This document shows positions 24,914-33,997 of a stretch of DNA of 64,000 bases, piece after piece. A model generated the notes under the pieces. It was not told where the DNA came from. It ran no database searches and was given only the letters and a program-made list of their open reading frames with translations. Every line of letters starts with the position of its first letter. Positions within the stretch are counted from its first letter, which is position 1. The DNA is from Erythrobacteraceae bacterium (GTDB lineage: Bacteria; Pseudomonadota; Alphaproteobacteria; Sphingomonadales; Sphingomonadaceae): positions 1-64,000 of the forward strand of contig JAIYAM010000035.1 of NCBI GenBank assembly GCA_027489065.1, read 5' to 3'. The translations under genes were made by a program, and so were the position numbers.

Positions 24914-27900
24914 ATGCGTATCAAGAACTCGACACTCCACATGTCCTCGCTCCCGGCGCTCGCCGCGGCGATGATCGTCGCCGGCGTCGCCGCCGCGCCC
25001 GCTTACGCTCAGGACAGCGTGGCCGAAGAGGGCGCCACCACCGCAGAGGATGGCAAGCCGATCGTCGTCACCGGTTCACGCATCGCCCGCGATCCCAACG
25101 CCACTGCCCCGCTGCCGATCAGCACGGTCGACGCGACCGACCTCAAGAATTTCGGCGGCAGCGATCCCACCGCCGCGCTGCGCACGATCCCTGCGCTGAT
25201 CTCTTCGGGCACGGTTGCCGATTCGATCGAACGGGGAGCCGGCGGCGTGGGTCAGGCCACGCTGAACCTGCGCCAATTGGGCGCGAACCGCACGCTGGTG
25301 CTGGTTGACGGCTGGCGGCACGTGTCGGGTGTGGCCGGTTCGCAGACGGTCGACGTCTCGACCATCCCGCGCGCTCTGATCGAGCGCGTGGAAGTGCTCA
25401 CCGGCGGCGCTTCGGCGATCTATGGCGCGGACGCGGTGACCGGCGTGGTCAACTACGTCCTCAAGAAGGATTACGAGGGCGTCTGGCTCGACGGTCAGAT
25501 GGGCATCTCTTCGCGGGGCGACGGCCGCAGCGCGCGGATCGAAGGTCTGGTCGGCCAGAATTTCGCGGACGGGCGCGGCAACATCACCTTCGCGGCGGGC
25601 TACACCAAGGACGACGAGATCCTGATGGGTGACCGCGCCTTCACGCGCGACAACGGCCGCGGGAACAACTCGACCACCTACGAGAACCCGCTGCTGCGCT
25701 TCCAGAAGGGCGACATCAACCCGACGACCATGCCGAACTTCGCCCGCTTCTTCACGGTCGGCGGGCCGGGCGTCTTCCGCTATGGTGAATCGATCCCCAG
25801 CGCAGCCGACTTCGCCACCAGTTTCCGTGACGCGTTCGGAACCACGCCGACGCTGACCGCTGCCGAACAGGCGCTGATCGCCCGCACCAACGGCGTGCCC
25901 GGCTTCGTCATCGGCCGTGACCCCAAGTTCGCCATCTCGGCCAACTCGGGCCTCGTCTTCCGCCGCGACTTCAACTTCTTCACCGCCGACATCAACAATA
26001 ACGGCGTCCCCGATTGCGATGAAAGCTACATCGGGCAGACCGGCTTTGGCGGCGGCGGGTGCTATGTCACCACCCCGGGCGGCGGCGTGAAGATCTTCCA
26101 GGACGGCATCGTTTCGACGCCTTCCAACCAGTTCGGCGGCGACGGCGCGGTCGAGCGCACCAACGAACAGTCGCTCATCCCGGGCTCGGAACGCATCTAC
26201 GCCAATCTGCGCACCAGCTTCGAATTCTCGGACGCGGCGCGGGTGTGGGTCGATGCCAAGTATGCGCGCAACACCGCGATCGATCGCAACAACTACAACT
26301 CGTTCTACGACAGCCTGCTGATCTTCGCCGACAACCCGTTCATTCCGCAGGTCCTGCGGGCTGACGCCACGGCCGCCCGCGGTCTGCGGATCAGCCGCGA
26401 CTTCCTCGATCTGGGTGCCGGCATCACCGAATCGAAGCGTCAGACCTATCGCCTCGTCGGCGGTATCGACGGTGAAATCACGCCGCACCTCAGCTACCAG
26501 CTGGTCGGCAACTACGGCCGGACCGACAACAAGACGACCGACCGCAATTCGGTGCTCTATGATCGTCTGTTCGCGGCGATCGACGTGGTCCAAGGCCCGA
26601 ACGGCCCGACCTGCCGCTCGACCCTCAACCCGACGGCGGCAGCGCACCCGGGATCGCAATTCTTCCCGGTCATCCGCGGCGGCTTCTTCACCTTCACGCC
26701 GGGCGCGAACAGCGGCTGCGTGCCGGTCAACCTGTTCAACGGCGTCAATTCGGTGACGCCGCAGGCAGCAAACTGGATCACCACGCCGACCACCACCAAC
26801 GCACGGCTCGAACAGACCGTCGTCACCGGCATGCTGAACGGCGACACTGGCGGCTTCTTCAATCTGCCGGGCGGACCGATCGGCTTCTCGGCGGGCGCCG
26901 AATACCGCAAGGAGAAGTCGAACACCGTCTTCGATCCGCTGGTGCTCGGTCTGCTGCCGGCGGGTTCGCCCGCCGGTGCCGCCGGAACCTTCATCGGCAA
27001 CATCTCGGCCAACCAGTCGCTGGTCTTCGACGCGACCCGTACCCAGAACGCCGGCGGTTCCTTCGATGTCAAGGAAGTGTTCGGCGAGCTGAACATCCCG
27101 CTGCTGGCCGACAAGCCGTTCTTCGAGGAACTGACCATCGGTGCGGCGGGCCGCTATGCCGACTACTCGACCGTGGGCGGCAACTTCACCTGGAACGTCA
27201 ACGGCGTGTGGGCACCGGTGCGCGATCTGCGCCTGCGCGGCAGCTACGCCCAAGCCATCCGTGCACCCAACATCTCCGAACTGTTCAGCCCGCAGCAGAC
27301 TGCGTTCTTCCGTCCGAGCGACCCGTGCACGCAGGCCAACATCAACCGCCTGCTCGCCACCAATGATCCGGCAGCCCAGAACCGGCTCAACAACTGCCGG
27401 GCGGACGGCGTACCTGCAGGCTTCGTCGACCCGCTGACCGCACGCTTCGCGGGCACGTCGGGCGGCAACCCGAACCTCAAGGAGGAAAAGGCCACGACCT
27501 TCACCGTGGGTGCGGTGGTCCAGCCGCGCTGGATCCCGGGCCTGTCGTTCTCGGCAGACTACTACTCGATCGAGATCGAGGACGCCATTTCGGCCGTCCC
27601 CGCGCAGGATATCGTCAATACCTGCTACGACCTGCCGACCTTCCCGAACGACTTCTGCGCACTGTTCACCCGCAACCGCGATGCGACCTCGCCCACCTTC
27701 CTCGGGTTCAACAACCTGCGCCAGGTGCAGATCAACTTCGCGAAGCTCGAAACCCGTGGGGTGGACTTCCAGGCCAACTACGCGTTCAGCCTGGGCAAGA
27801 ACAACTTCAACCTGCAGGTGGTGGGCAACTGGACAGAGCGGCTCAATCGCTTCTTCGATCCGGTGCGCACCGACTTCGTCAACCCCGGCCTGCGCGAGCT

Positions 27901-28225
27901 GGGTGCCCCCGAATGGTCGGGCTTCGGCTCGGTGACCTGGAACCGCGGCGATCTCTCGGTGAACTACGGGGTGCAGTACATCCAGTCGACCGCAGCCGCT
28001 TCGGTGATGCAGATCGAGCGCATCGAGAGCGAATTCGGCCCGGCCGGTTTCGCCCCCGACTACTGGATCCACAACGTCGCCTTCAACTTCGACGCCACCG
28101 AGAACTTCACGATCTACGGCGGCATCAACAACCTGACCGACGAGGAACCCTACCTGTCGAGCTCGGCGTACCCGGTTTCGGGCATGGGCCGCAGCTTCTT
28201 CATCGGGGTGACCGCCCGCTATTGA
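24914..28225 (+). CDS. TonB-dependent outer-membrane receptor (large, 1103 aa)
   Basis: A Sec signal peptide ends AYAQD near residue 35. The TonB box region and plug follow (PIVVTGSRIARDPNATAPLPI, then LNLRQLGANRTLVLVDGWRH and VEVLTGGASAIYGADAVTGVVNY, a standard plug signature). The barrel ends in an aromatic residue pattern (GRSFFIGVTARY). The ORF track starts 23 codons too early; the ATG giving MRIKNSTLHM is the signal-peptide start. The ligand cannot be inferred: no hydrolase, sensor or siderophore gene is adjacent, only acyl-CoA dehydrogenases on both sides. Confidence 0.92.
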   Translation: MRIKNSTLHMSSLPALAAAMIVAGVAAAPAYAQDSVAEEGATTAEDGKPIVVTGSRIARDPNATAPLPISTVDATDLKNFGGSDPTAALRTIPALISSGTVADSIERGAGGVGQATLNLRQLGANRTLVLVDGWRHVSGVAGSQTVDVSTIPRALIERVEVLTGGASAIYGADAVTGVVNYVLKKDYEGVWLDGQMGISSRGDGRSARIEGLVGQNFADGRGNITFAAGYTKDDEILMGDRAFTRDNGRGNNSTTYENPLLRFQKGDINPTTMPNFARFFTVGGPGVFRYGESIPSAADFATSFRDAFGTTPTLTAAEQALIARTNGVPGFVIGRDPKFAISANSGLVFRRDFNFFTADINNNGVPDCDESYIGQTGFGGGGCYVTTPGGGVKIFQDGIVSTPSNQFGGDGAVERTNEQSLIPGSERIYANLRTSFEFSDAARVWVDAKYARNTAIDRNNYNSFYDSLLIFADNPFIPQVLRADATAARGLRISRDFLDLGAGITESKRQTYRLVGGIDGEITPHLSYQLVGNYGRTDNKTTDRNSVLYDRLFAAIDVVQGPNGPTCRSTLNPTAAAHPGSQFFPVIRGGFFTFTPGANSGCVPVNLFNGVNSVTPQAANWITTPTTTNARLEQTVVTGMLNGDTGGFFNLPGGPIGFSAGAEYRKEKSNTVFDPLVLGLLPAGSPAGAAGTFIGNISANQSLVFDATRTQNAGGSFDVKEVFGELNIPLLADKPFFEELTIGAAGRYADYSTVGGNFTWNVNGVWAPVRDLRLRGSYAQAIRAPNISELFSPQQTAFFRPSDPCTQANINRLLATNDPAAQNRLNNCRADGVPAGFVDPLTARFAGTSGGNPNLKEEKATTFTVGAVVQPRWIPGLSFSADYYSIEIEDAISAVPAQDIVNTCYDLPTFPNDFCALFTRNRDATSPTFLGFNNLRQVQINFAKLETRGVDFQANYAFSLGKNNFNLQVVGNWTERLNRFFDPVRTDFVNPGLRELGAPEWSGFGSVTWNRGDLSVNYGVQYIQSTAAASVMQIERIESEFGPAGFAPDYWIHNVAFNFDATENFTIYGGINNLTDEEPYLSSSAYPVSGMGRSFFIGVTARY

Positions 28226-28247
28226 GCATAGCCTCAGGCTGAATCAG

Positions 28248-28281
28248 AAGGCCCGGCCCGCGACACGCGTGGCCGGGCCTT
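28248..28281 (+). terminator. Transcription terminator after TonB receptor
   Basis: AAGGCCCGGCC (28248-28258) pairs perfectly with GGCCGGGCCTT (28271-28281) around a 12-base loop. The 11-bp GC-rich stem begins 22 bp after the receptor stop. The A/T ends of the stem could serve both directions, fitting the convergent layout with the acyl-CoA dehydrogenase. Confidence 0.7.
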
Positions 28282-28293
28282 CGCATTTCCGCT

Positions 28294-28316
28294 CCCCTTC
28301 CGCCTGCGGGAAGGGG
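28294..28316. repeat. Short palindromic repeat related to that at 20279-20342
   Basis: CCCCTTCCGCCTGCGGGAAGGGG forms a hairpin around CCTG and resembles the CCCCTCCCGCCTGCGGGAGGGG units at 20.3 kb. It is again between convergent genes and is followed by the same GGCCGGG-like tail. It is probably one copy of a dispersed REP-like family. Confidence 0.65.
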
Positions 28317-28325
28317 CCGGGAGAC

Positions 28326-29492
28326 CTACTCGTAGGTCCCCAGCAGCCCGCGCGCGACGACCCAGTTGTGGATCTCGGAGGGGCCGTCGTAGATGCGCAT
28401 GGTGCGCAGCTTGTTGCTCATGAGATAGAGCGGCAGCTCGCGGGTCATGCCCATGCCGCCGTAAAGCTGCATCGCGTGGTCGACGATCTCGTAGGCGCTC
28501 TCGGTGCAGAAGCTCTTGATCATCGAGATCTCGGAGCGGGTGTCGCGCCCCTCGTCGATCTTCCACGCGCAGTCATAGGTCATCAGCCGCATCGCGTGGA
28601 TCTTGGTCGCGGCGTCCGCGATCCAGTTCTGCACCGTCTGGCGCGCCGACAGGGGCTTGCCGAAGGTGCTCCGCTGCGGCGCATAGTCGATCATCATGTC
28701 GAGCGCGCGCTGCGCCATGCCGATCGACCAGGACGCCATCTCGATCCGCCGCGTGCCGAGCCGCACCTGCATCGGTGCGAAGCCCTGTCCGCGTGTGCCG
28801 AGCAGCTTCCAGCCCGGCACGCGGCAATCCTCGAGCGCGATCTCGTAGGTGGCCGTACCGTCGATCATCGGGATCTTGCGGGTGACGTTGAAGCCGGGCG
28901 TGCCCTTGTCGACAAGGAAGGCCGACATGCCGTTGCGGCCGTTCGGGTTCTTGTCGGTGACGGCCATCAGGATCGTGAAATCGGCTTCCGCGCCCTTGGT
29001 GATCCAGATCTTGCGGCCGTTGATGATCCAGTCGTCGCCGTCCTGCACCGCGGTGGTGCGCATCCCCTGCGGGTCCGCGCCCGCGCCCGGCTCCGAGATG
29101 CCGATCGCGCTGATCGTCTCACCGCGTACATAGGGCGCAAGGTAGGCTTCGCGCTGGCGCTCGTCGGCCGCGACCATCAGCATCCTGAGGTTGGGCGAGT
29201 CCGGCGGCAGGTAATAGGGCACCACGGTCTTGCCGAGTTCCTCGCTGACGCCGACCATCGCCACCATGGGGAGATTCATGCCGCCGACTTCCTCGGGCGC
29301 GTCGAGGCCCCACAGGCCCAGCTCGCGGCTGACGGCATCGACCTTGGCGGTCTCCTCGGGGGTCAGATAGGTGCCCTGCCCGATATTCTCGCGTGCGATG
29401 ACGCTCGCCTCGTAAGGCATCAACTGATCGCGCACGAACTTGCCGACCAGCTCCTTGAGCATCGCGTGTTCGTGGTCGAGCTCGAAATTCAT
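28326..29492 (-). CDS. Acyl-CoA dehydrogenase (normal length)
   Basis: A 388-residue FAD enzyme of the acyl-CoA dehydrogenase family. The signature blocks are GISEPGAGADPQGMRTTA, WIINGRKIWITKGAEAD, and the C-terminal LYGGMGMTRELPLYLM followed by YDGPSEIHNWVVARGLL. The ORF track begins 16 codons upstream; I use the ATG giving MNFELDHEHAML with GGGAC before it. The gene is alone, convergent with the TonB receptor. Chain-length or branched-chain specificity is not evident. Confidence 0.9.
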   Translation of the reverse strand: MNFELDHEHAMLKELVGKFVRDQLMPYEASVIARENIGQGTYLTPEETAKVDAVSRELGLWGLDAPEEVGGMNLPMVAMVGVSEELGKTVVPYYLPPDSPNLRMLMVAADERQREAYLAPYVRGETISAIGISEPGAGADPQGMRTTAVQDGDDWIINGRKIWITKGAEADFTILMAVTDKNPNGRNGMSAFLVDKGTPGFNVTRKIPMIDGTATYEIALEDCRVPGWKLLGTRGQGFAPMQVRLGTRRIEMASWSIGMAQRALDMMIDYAPQRSTFGKPLSARQTVQNWIADAATKIHAMRLMTYDCAWKIDEGRDTRSEISMIKSFCTESAYEIVDHAMQLYGGMGMTRELPLYLMSNKLRTMRIYDGPSEIHNWVVARGLLGTYE

Positions 29493-29682
29493 GATGTCCC
29501 GTCCTGTATCCTGTGGGGTCCGTCTGGTGCCTGACACCACACAATACGCAAGCTGTCACTCACGAGATTGAGAGGTCTCCCGATTTCCGGCGCGCTTGAC
29601 GCTGCGGCCTGCGGGCCATACCTTCTAGCCTCGTTATCTGCAAAGATTTGCAGCCACTTCGCCTGTCCCGAGGAGCCGCCCC

Positions 29683-30348
29683 ATGTCCCGTTTCGCCGAA
29701 GGCGTGGTCAAGTTCCAGCGCGAGGTCTTCCCGGAAAAGCAGGCGCTCTTCGAGCGGCTGAGCACCGGGCAAAGCCCCGAGGCGCTGTTCATCACCTGCT
29801 CGGACAGCCGGATCGAGACCGCGATGCTCACCCAGACCGATCCGGGCGAGCTGTTCATCTGCCGCAACGCGGGCAATATCGTGCCCCCGCACACCAACCA
29901 GACCGGCGGCATGACCGCCTCCATCGAATTCGCGATCGGCGCGCTGCGCATTCCCAATATCGTGATCTGCGGGCACACGCAGTGCGGAGCGATGAAAGGC
30001 GCAATGAACCGCGCCGCGCTGACCAAGCTGCCGCACGTGCGCGAATGGCTCGGCTTTGCCCAAGGCGCGGTCGACATCACCGAGGCGCTGGGCGCCCATC
30101 TCGATCCCGAGGCGAAGATGCGCATGCTGCTCGAGCAGAACGTGATCCTGCAATTGCAGCATCTCAAGACCCACCCCACGGTCGCTGTGGCGCTGGCCCG
30201 CAAGGAGCTCGAGCTGCACGGCTGGGTCTATGACATCAAGACCGGTGAAGTGTCCGCCTACGACGATGCGGCGGGAGAATGGGTACCGGTCGAGGAACGT
30301 TACGCCTCGGAGCTGGCCGGCGGCATGCTCGCCGCACACGCCTGCTGA
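29683..30348 (+). CDS. Beta-class carbonic anhydrase
   Basis: A 221-residue zinc enzyme interconverting CO2 and bicarbonate. The ligands are Cys39 (ITCSDSRIE, with the Asp41-Arg43 dyad), His98 and Cys101 (ICGHTQCGAM). The glycine-rich NAGNIVPPH loop is conserved. It is convergent with the ArsR-type regulator, with 11 bp between stops. Supplying bicarbonate to carboxylases is the usual role. Confidence 0.95.
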   Translation: MSRFAEGVVKFQREVFPEKQALFERLSTGQSPEALFITCSDSRIETAMLTQTDPGELFICRNAGNIVPPHTNQTGGMTASIEFAIGALRIPNIVICGHTQCGAMKGAMNRAALTKLPHVREWLGFAQGAVDITEALGAHLDPEAKMRMLLEQNVILQLQHLKTHPTVAVALARKELELHGWVYDIKTGEVSAYDDAAGEWVPVEERYASELAGGMLAAHAC

Positions 30349-30359
30349 GGCAATTGCAG

Positions 30360-30737
30360 TCAGGCGGCTTCGGCCGTTTCGACCGGCTCGGCCTCGGCCA
30401 CCCACAGCTGCTTGGCGTGGGCGATGTCGTCGGGAGTTGCGCGGCTCAGGCGGTGGGCGACGAAGTCGATCCCCTCGATCAGCCATGCCGCAAGGTCGCG
30501 TTGGGCCAGCCGGTAGACCCGCTTCTGGCCGACCGTGCGGGTCTCGACCAGCGCCACCGCGCGCAGCACGCCGAGATGCTGGGAGACACGGGTGGGTGAG
30601 ATTTCGAGGATGTCGCCCAACTCGTTGACCGTCTGCTCGCCCGCCTGGAGCTTCAGCAGCAGACGGATGCGATCAGGATGCGATATCTGTCGCAGAACAT
30701 GAGCCAGTTCATTCGCAACTATCTTGCGGCTCGGCAT
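30360..30737 (-). CDS. ArsR/SmtB-type winged-helix transcriptional regulator
   Basis: A 125-residue regulator: ELAHVLRQISHPDRIRLLLKL is the typical ArsR N-terminal helix, and ELGDILEISPTRVSQHLGVLR is the recognition helix-turn-helix. The usual metal-binding Cys motif (ELCVCDL) is absent (ELGDILEIS instead), so a non-metal signal is likely. The C-terminal tail is acidic. It is transcribed after the isocitrate-dehydrogenase-like gene, 18 bp downstream. Confidence 0.85.
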   Translation of the reverse strand: MPSRKIVANELAHVLRQISHPDRIRLLLKLQAGEQTVNELGDILEISPTRVSQHLGVLRAVALVETRTVGQKRVYRLAQRDLAAWLIEGIDFVAHRLSRATPDDIAHAKQLWVAEAEPVETAEAA

Positions 30738-30755
30738 TGATGCGTCCCTTCGTAA

Positions 30756-31823
30756 CTAAGAATCTGCCAAATCCCATGATACAATGCGCAAGGGGGCGAT
30801 TTGGGTCCCATCATTTGATATATCATCTTCTGCAAGCGCATGCCACGGCTTCTGCATGCCGCGGTTGGCCGCTGTATCGCGGCACAGGAGCCCGATGAAC
30901 TCTGCATCGCCGACCTCGATCGCGTAAGGTGCATCGGCCCCGCGCCCTGCGGTGGCGACGCCCCTGCCCTGCAGCCGCGCCCAGCTTGCGTGGAGCCGCC
31001 GCGCCGGGCGCATCATCCCTGCCTCCCGCAAGGCCAGCGCCAACGCGAGCGCCAGCGCCGCAGCGTCGAGCGGCAAGGTTCCCTCTCCCGCGCCTTCGCT
31101 GCCCGCGCTGTTGCCCAGCGCCTCGCAAGTGACACGGCAGAGTCCCCCGCCGCTCCCCCCCGCGTGCCACAGCATCGGCCAGGGCCCGCGCACGCCGGTC
31201 GTCTCGGCGAGCATCGCGAAGACGATTCCGCGCAGGTCCGGCATGGCAATGATCGCGTCCCACGCCGGCGTGCCGCGCATCAGCGCCGGCAGCGCCTCCT
31301 CGATGGCAAGAACATCGAGCACGGTGCCCGGCGCACAGAGCCGCATGCCGGTCACCGCAGCGCGGTGCCGGGCGTGGACCATCACCGCGATCCGCTCGCG
31401 CCCCTCCTTCGAAGCCGCGCGGATCATGGCCTTGAGCACGCCGGCGCACGGCAGGGCATCGCCGCCGTGCTGCCGGACGGTGCAGGTCGCCGGATGCGGC
31501 GAGAGCAGCATGATATCGGCCCCGGCACCGCGCCCATGGTCGATGCAATAGCTGGCGACGAACCGGGCCTCGGGAAGCGCCGCGTGACCACCGTTCTGGA
31601 AAGCGGCCGGGCTCCAGCAGGCCCACGGCGCGAACACCGGGGACGTCTGCCCGGCAGACACGAATTCGTGATCGACCGCGAGCCAGTCGAGCAACTGCCC
31701 AAGCGCGGCGCGCCACTCCTGCGGCGGGCTTTCGGCGGCCTGCGCAAGGCGCAGAGGCTTGCGCACCAATGCGAGCCAGGGCGCGCGGACGGCGGCGGCA
31801 GGATTGTCGCTGCTTTGGTTCAT
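30756..31823 (-). CDS. Degenerate isocitrate/isopropylmalate-dehydrogenase-like protein
   Basis: A 355-residue protein with no confident match by eye at first. The region RERIAVMVHARHRAAVTGM aligns in pattern with the VTxVHKANxxKxTDG core of isocitrate/isopropylmalate dehydrogenases. WDAIIAMPDLRGIVFAMLAE fits their FDVIVTENLFGDILSD block, and the C-terminal helix plus GVATAGRGADAPYAIEVGDAEFIG fits the end of the fold. The catalytic lysine and metal-binding aspartates appear replaced, so enzyme activity is doubtful. I start at the ATG giving MNQSSDNPAA. It precedes the ArsR-type gene and may share an operon with it. This is a fold-level inference. Confidence 0.5.
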   Translation of the reverse strand: MNQSSDNPAAAVRAPWLALVRKPLRLAQAAESPPQEWRAALGQLLDWLAVDHEFVSAGQTSPVFAPWACWSPAAFQNGGHAALPEARFVASYCIDHGRGAGADIMLLSPHPATCTVRQHGGDALPCAGVLKAMIRAASKEGRERIAVMVHARHRAAVTGMRLCAPGTVLDVLAIEEALPALMRGTPAWDAIIAMPDLRGIVFAMLAETTGVRGPWPMLWHAGGSGGGLCRVTCEALGNSAGSEGAGEGTLPLDAAALALALALALREAGMMRPARRLHASWARLQGRGVATAGRGADAPYAIEVGDAEFIGLLCRDTAANRGMQKPWHALAEDDISNDGTQIAPLRIVSWDLADS

Positions 31824-32025
31824 CTGCCCCGATCCTTCGTCACGTGCCAAGGAATTCGCGCCCAATTAGCGCCAGCAGGACAATCGGAATAATTCAATCT
31901 TTGAGCGCAAACGTTCCAGAATATGAAAGTTTGCAGATAGGCCCCCGCCCATGCGCCCCGCAGCGGCTTGAATTGACGCGCGCATGCGGGCATCACCCGC
32001 CTCGGGAGCAGAGGGGACAGAGGAC
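31824..32025. promoter_or_regulatory. Divergent promoter region between IDH-like gene and alkylsulfatase
   Basis: About 200 bp, AT-richer than its surroundings around 31885-31940 (GGAATAATTCAATC, AATATGAAAG). It should serve both genes. GAGGGGACAGAGGAC before 32026 is the sulfatase ribosome-binding site. No clear operator palindrome was found. Confidence 0.4.
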
Positions 32026-33987
32026 ATGACCATCGCATTCTTGCGCGCCGGGAGCGCGCTCGCACTCGTCGTCAGCGCGGCGAGCCTGACGGCGCAGGAT
32101 CAAACCGGTGAGGCGAGCGCGTCCACCCGCGCCGGCAATGCCGCGATGGCCCGCCAGCTCCCACCCGAAGGCACCCGCGATGCGGCGGATTCCCAGCGCG
32201 GCTTCCTCGCAACGCGCAAGGATCCATTGATCCTGAACGCGAACGGCAAGCCGGTCTGGGACCTCGACGCCTACGCCTTCGTCTCGGGCCCCGCCCCCGA
32301 CACGGTCAACCCTTCGCTGTGGCGGCACATGACCCACCTCAAGCACCACGGCCTGTTCCAGGTGACGCCGAACGTGTGGCAGGTGCGCGGCTTCGACGTT
32401 TCGAACATGACCGTGATCCGGGGCGCAAGCGGCTGGATCGTGATCGACCCGCTGACCGGAACCGAAACCGCCAAGGCGGCGATGGAGCTGGTCAATGCCA
32501 CTCTCGGCCAGCGCCCGGTCAGCGCGGTGATCTACTCGCACAGCCACGGCGACCACTTCGGCGGGGTCAAGGGCGTGGTCGACGAAGCCGCGGTCAAGGC
32601 CGGCACCGTCGCGGTGATCGCGCCGGCAGGCTTCATGGAGGAAGCCACCTCGGAGAACGTCATGGCCGGGGCTGCAATGATGCGCCGCGCGGGCTACCAG
32701 TTCGGCACCGGCATCCAGCCGGGCGCCAAGGGCCAGATGGGCAGCGGCATCGGCAAGGGCCTGTCGGCTGGCACGCTGTCGCTGATCCCGCCGACCGACA
32801 CCATCGCCGCAACCGGCGAGACTCGCGTGGTCGACGGGGTGACACTCGAATTCCAGATCGTCTCGGGCACCGAGGCTCCGGCCGAATTCGACGTCTTCGT
32901 CAAGCCGGAGAAGACCTTCCTCGCCGCCGAGATCGCGACCTGCTCGCTGCACAACATCCTCACCCCGCGCGGGGCCAAGGTGCGCGATGCGCGCGCCTGG
33001 GCGCATTATCTCGATGAAGCCGCTATCCGCTATGCACCGCAGAGCGATGCGGTGATCTCGAGCCATTGCTGGCCGATCTTCGGGCGGGCGGAGGGCACCG
33101 CGTGGCTCGCCGCCCAGCGCGACAATTACCGCTGGCTCCACGACCAGACCGTGCGCCGGATGAACCGCGGCGAGACGATGGTGGAGATCGCCGAGGCGCT
33201 CGAGAACGCGCCCCCGCCGGGCAACGCCAAGGAATGGTCGACACGCGGCTACTACGGGACGATCAGTCACAATGCCAAAGCGATCTATCAGTTCTACCTC
33301 GGCTGGTATGACGCGGTCCCGGCCAACCTTCACCCCTACCCCCCGGTCGAACGGGCGACGAAGCTGATCGAGGCCTTGGGCGGCGCGGAGCGTACGCTGG
33401 CGCTGGCAAGGAACGCCCTTGCCGCGGGCGATTACCGCTGGTCCTCCGACCTGCTCCAGAACCTCGTCTTCGCCGATCCCGGCAACGCGGAGGCCAAGGC
33501 GTTGCTCGCGCAGAGCTACGAGCAGCAGGGCTACCAGTCCGAAAGCGCGATCTGGCGCAACCAGTTCCTCGCCGCGGCGGACGAGTTGCGGAACGGACGG
33601 GTGGATCGCAGCGCGGCGCAGAGCAATGACATGATTGCCGCGATCTCGACGCAGGAGCTGCTCGATTCCGCCGCGACACGCTTCGCGCCTGAGCGTCCCG
33701 GCCCGCACAATATCGCCATCGGCATCGATCTTACCGATCGCAAGGAGCAGGCGAGCCTCGAAATTACCGAGCAGGCGATGATCGGTCGCGTCGGCACCTT
33801 GCCCGCAAACCCTGCGGCGAGCGTCAAAGGCCCCCGCCAATTGTTGCTGGCGATGCTGTTCCTCAAGCTGCCGGTTAGCGCGCTCGAGAAGGCCGGGCTT
33901 CAGGTGACGGGCGACAAGGCCGCCTTGCAATCGCTGATCGACAGCCTCGACCCGATGCCGCAAGGCTTCGATATCGTCACGCCGTGA
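32026..33987 (+). CDS. Alkyl/aryl-sulfatase, metallo-beta-lactamase fold (SdsA1-like)
   Basis: A 653-residue secreted enzyme of the linear alkylsulfatase family, close to the size of Pseudomonas SdsA1. An N-terminal signal peptide is followed by the metallo-beta-lactamase domain with zinc ligands in SHSHGDHFGG (His172, His174, Asp176, His177). The dimerisation domain (about 380-520) and a C-terminal SCP2-like domain (about 530-653, hydrophobic substrate binding) follow. It hydrolyses sulfate esters of alkyl chains such as dodecyl sulfate. The ORF-track start is 14 codons too early. It is convergent with the GH3 gene, with 10 bp between stops. Confidence 0.9.
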   Translation: MTIAFLRAGSALALVVSAASLTAQDQTGEASASTRAGNAAMARQLPPEGTRDAADSQRGFLATRKDPLILNANGKPVWDLDAYAFVSGPAPDTVNPSLWRHMTHLKHHGLFQVTPNVWQVRGFDVSNMTVIRGASGWIVIDPLTGTETAKAAMELVNATLGQRPVSAVIYSHSHGDHFGGVKGVVDEAAVKAGTVAVIAPAGFMEEATSENVMAGAAMMRRAGYQFGTGIQPGAKGQMGSGIGKGLSAGTLSLIPPTDTIAATGETRVVDGVTLEFQIVSGTEAPAEFDVFVKPEKTFLAAEIATCSLHNILTPRGAKVRDARAWAHYLDEAAIRYAPQSDAVISSHCWPIFGRAEGTAWLAAQRDNYRWLHDQTVRRMNRGETMVEIAEALENAPPPGNAKEWSTRGYYGTISHNAKAIYQFYLGWYDAVPANLHPYPPVERATKLIEALGGAERTLALARNALAAGDYRWSSDLLQNLVFADPGNAEAKALLAQSYEQQGYQSESAIWRNQFLAAADELRNGRVDRSAAQSNDMIAAISTQELLDSAATRFAPERPGPHNIAIGIDLTDRKEQASLEITEQAMIGRVGTLPANPAASVKGPRQLLLAMLFLKLPVSALEKAGLQVTGDKAALQSLIDSLDPMPQGFDIVTP

Positions 33988-33997
33988 GGCGGGCGGC

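Noticed and set aside
25076-28072. 998-aa minus-strand ORF
   Set aside because: Shadow of the TonB receptor gene.
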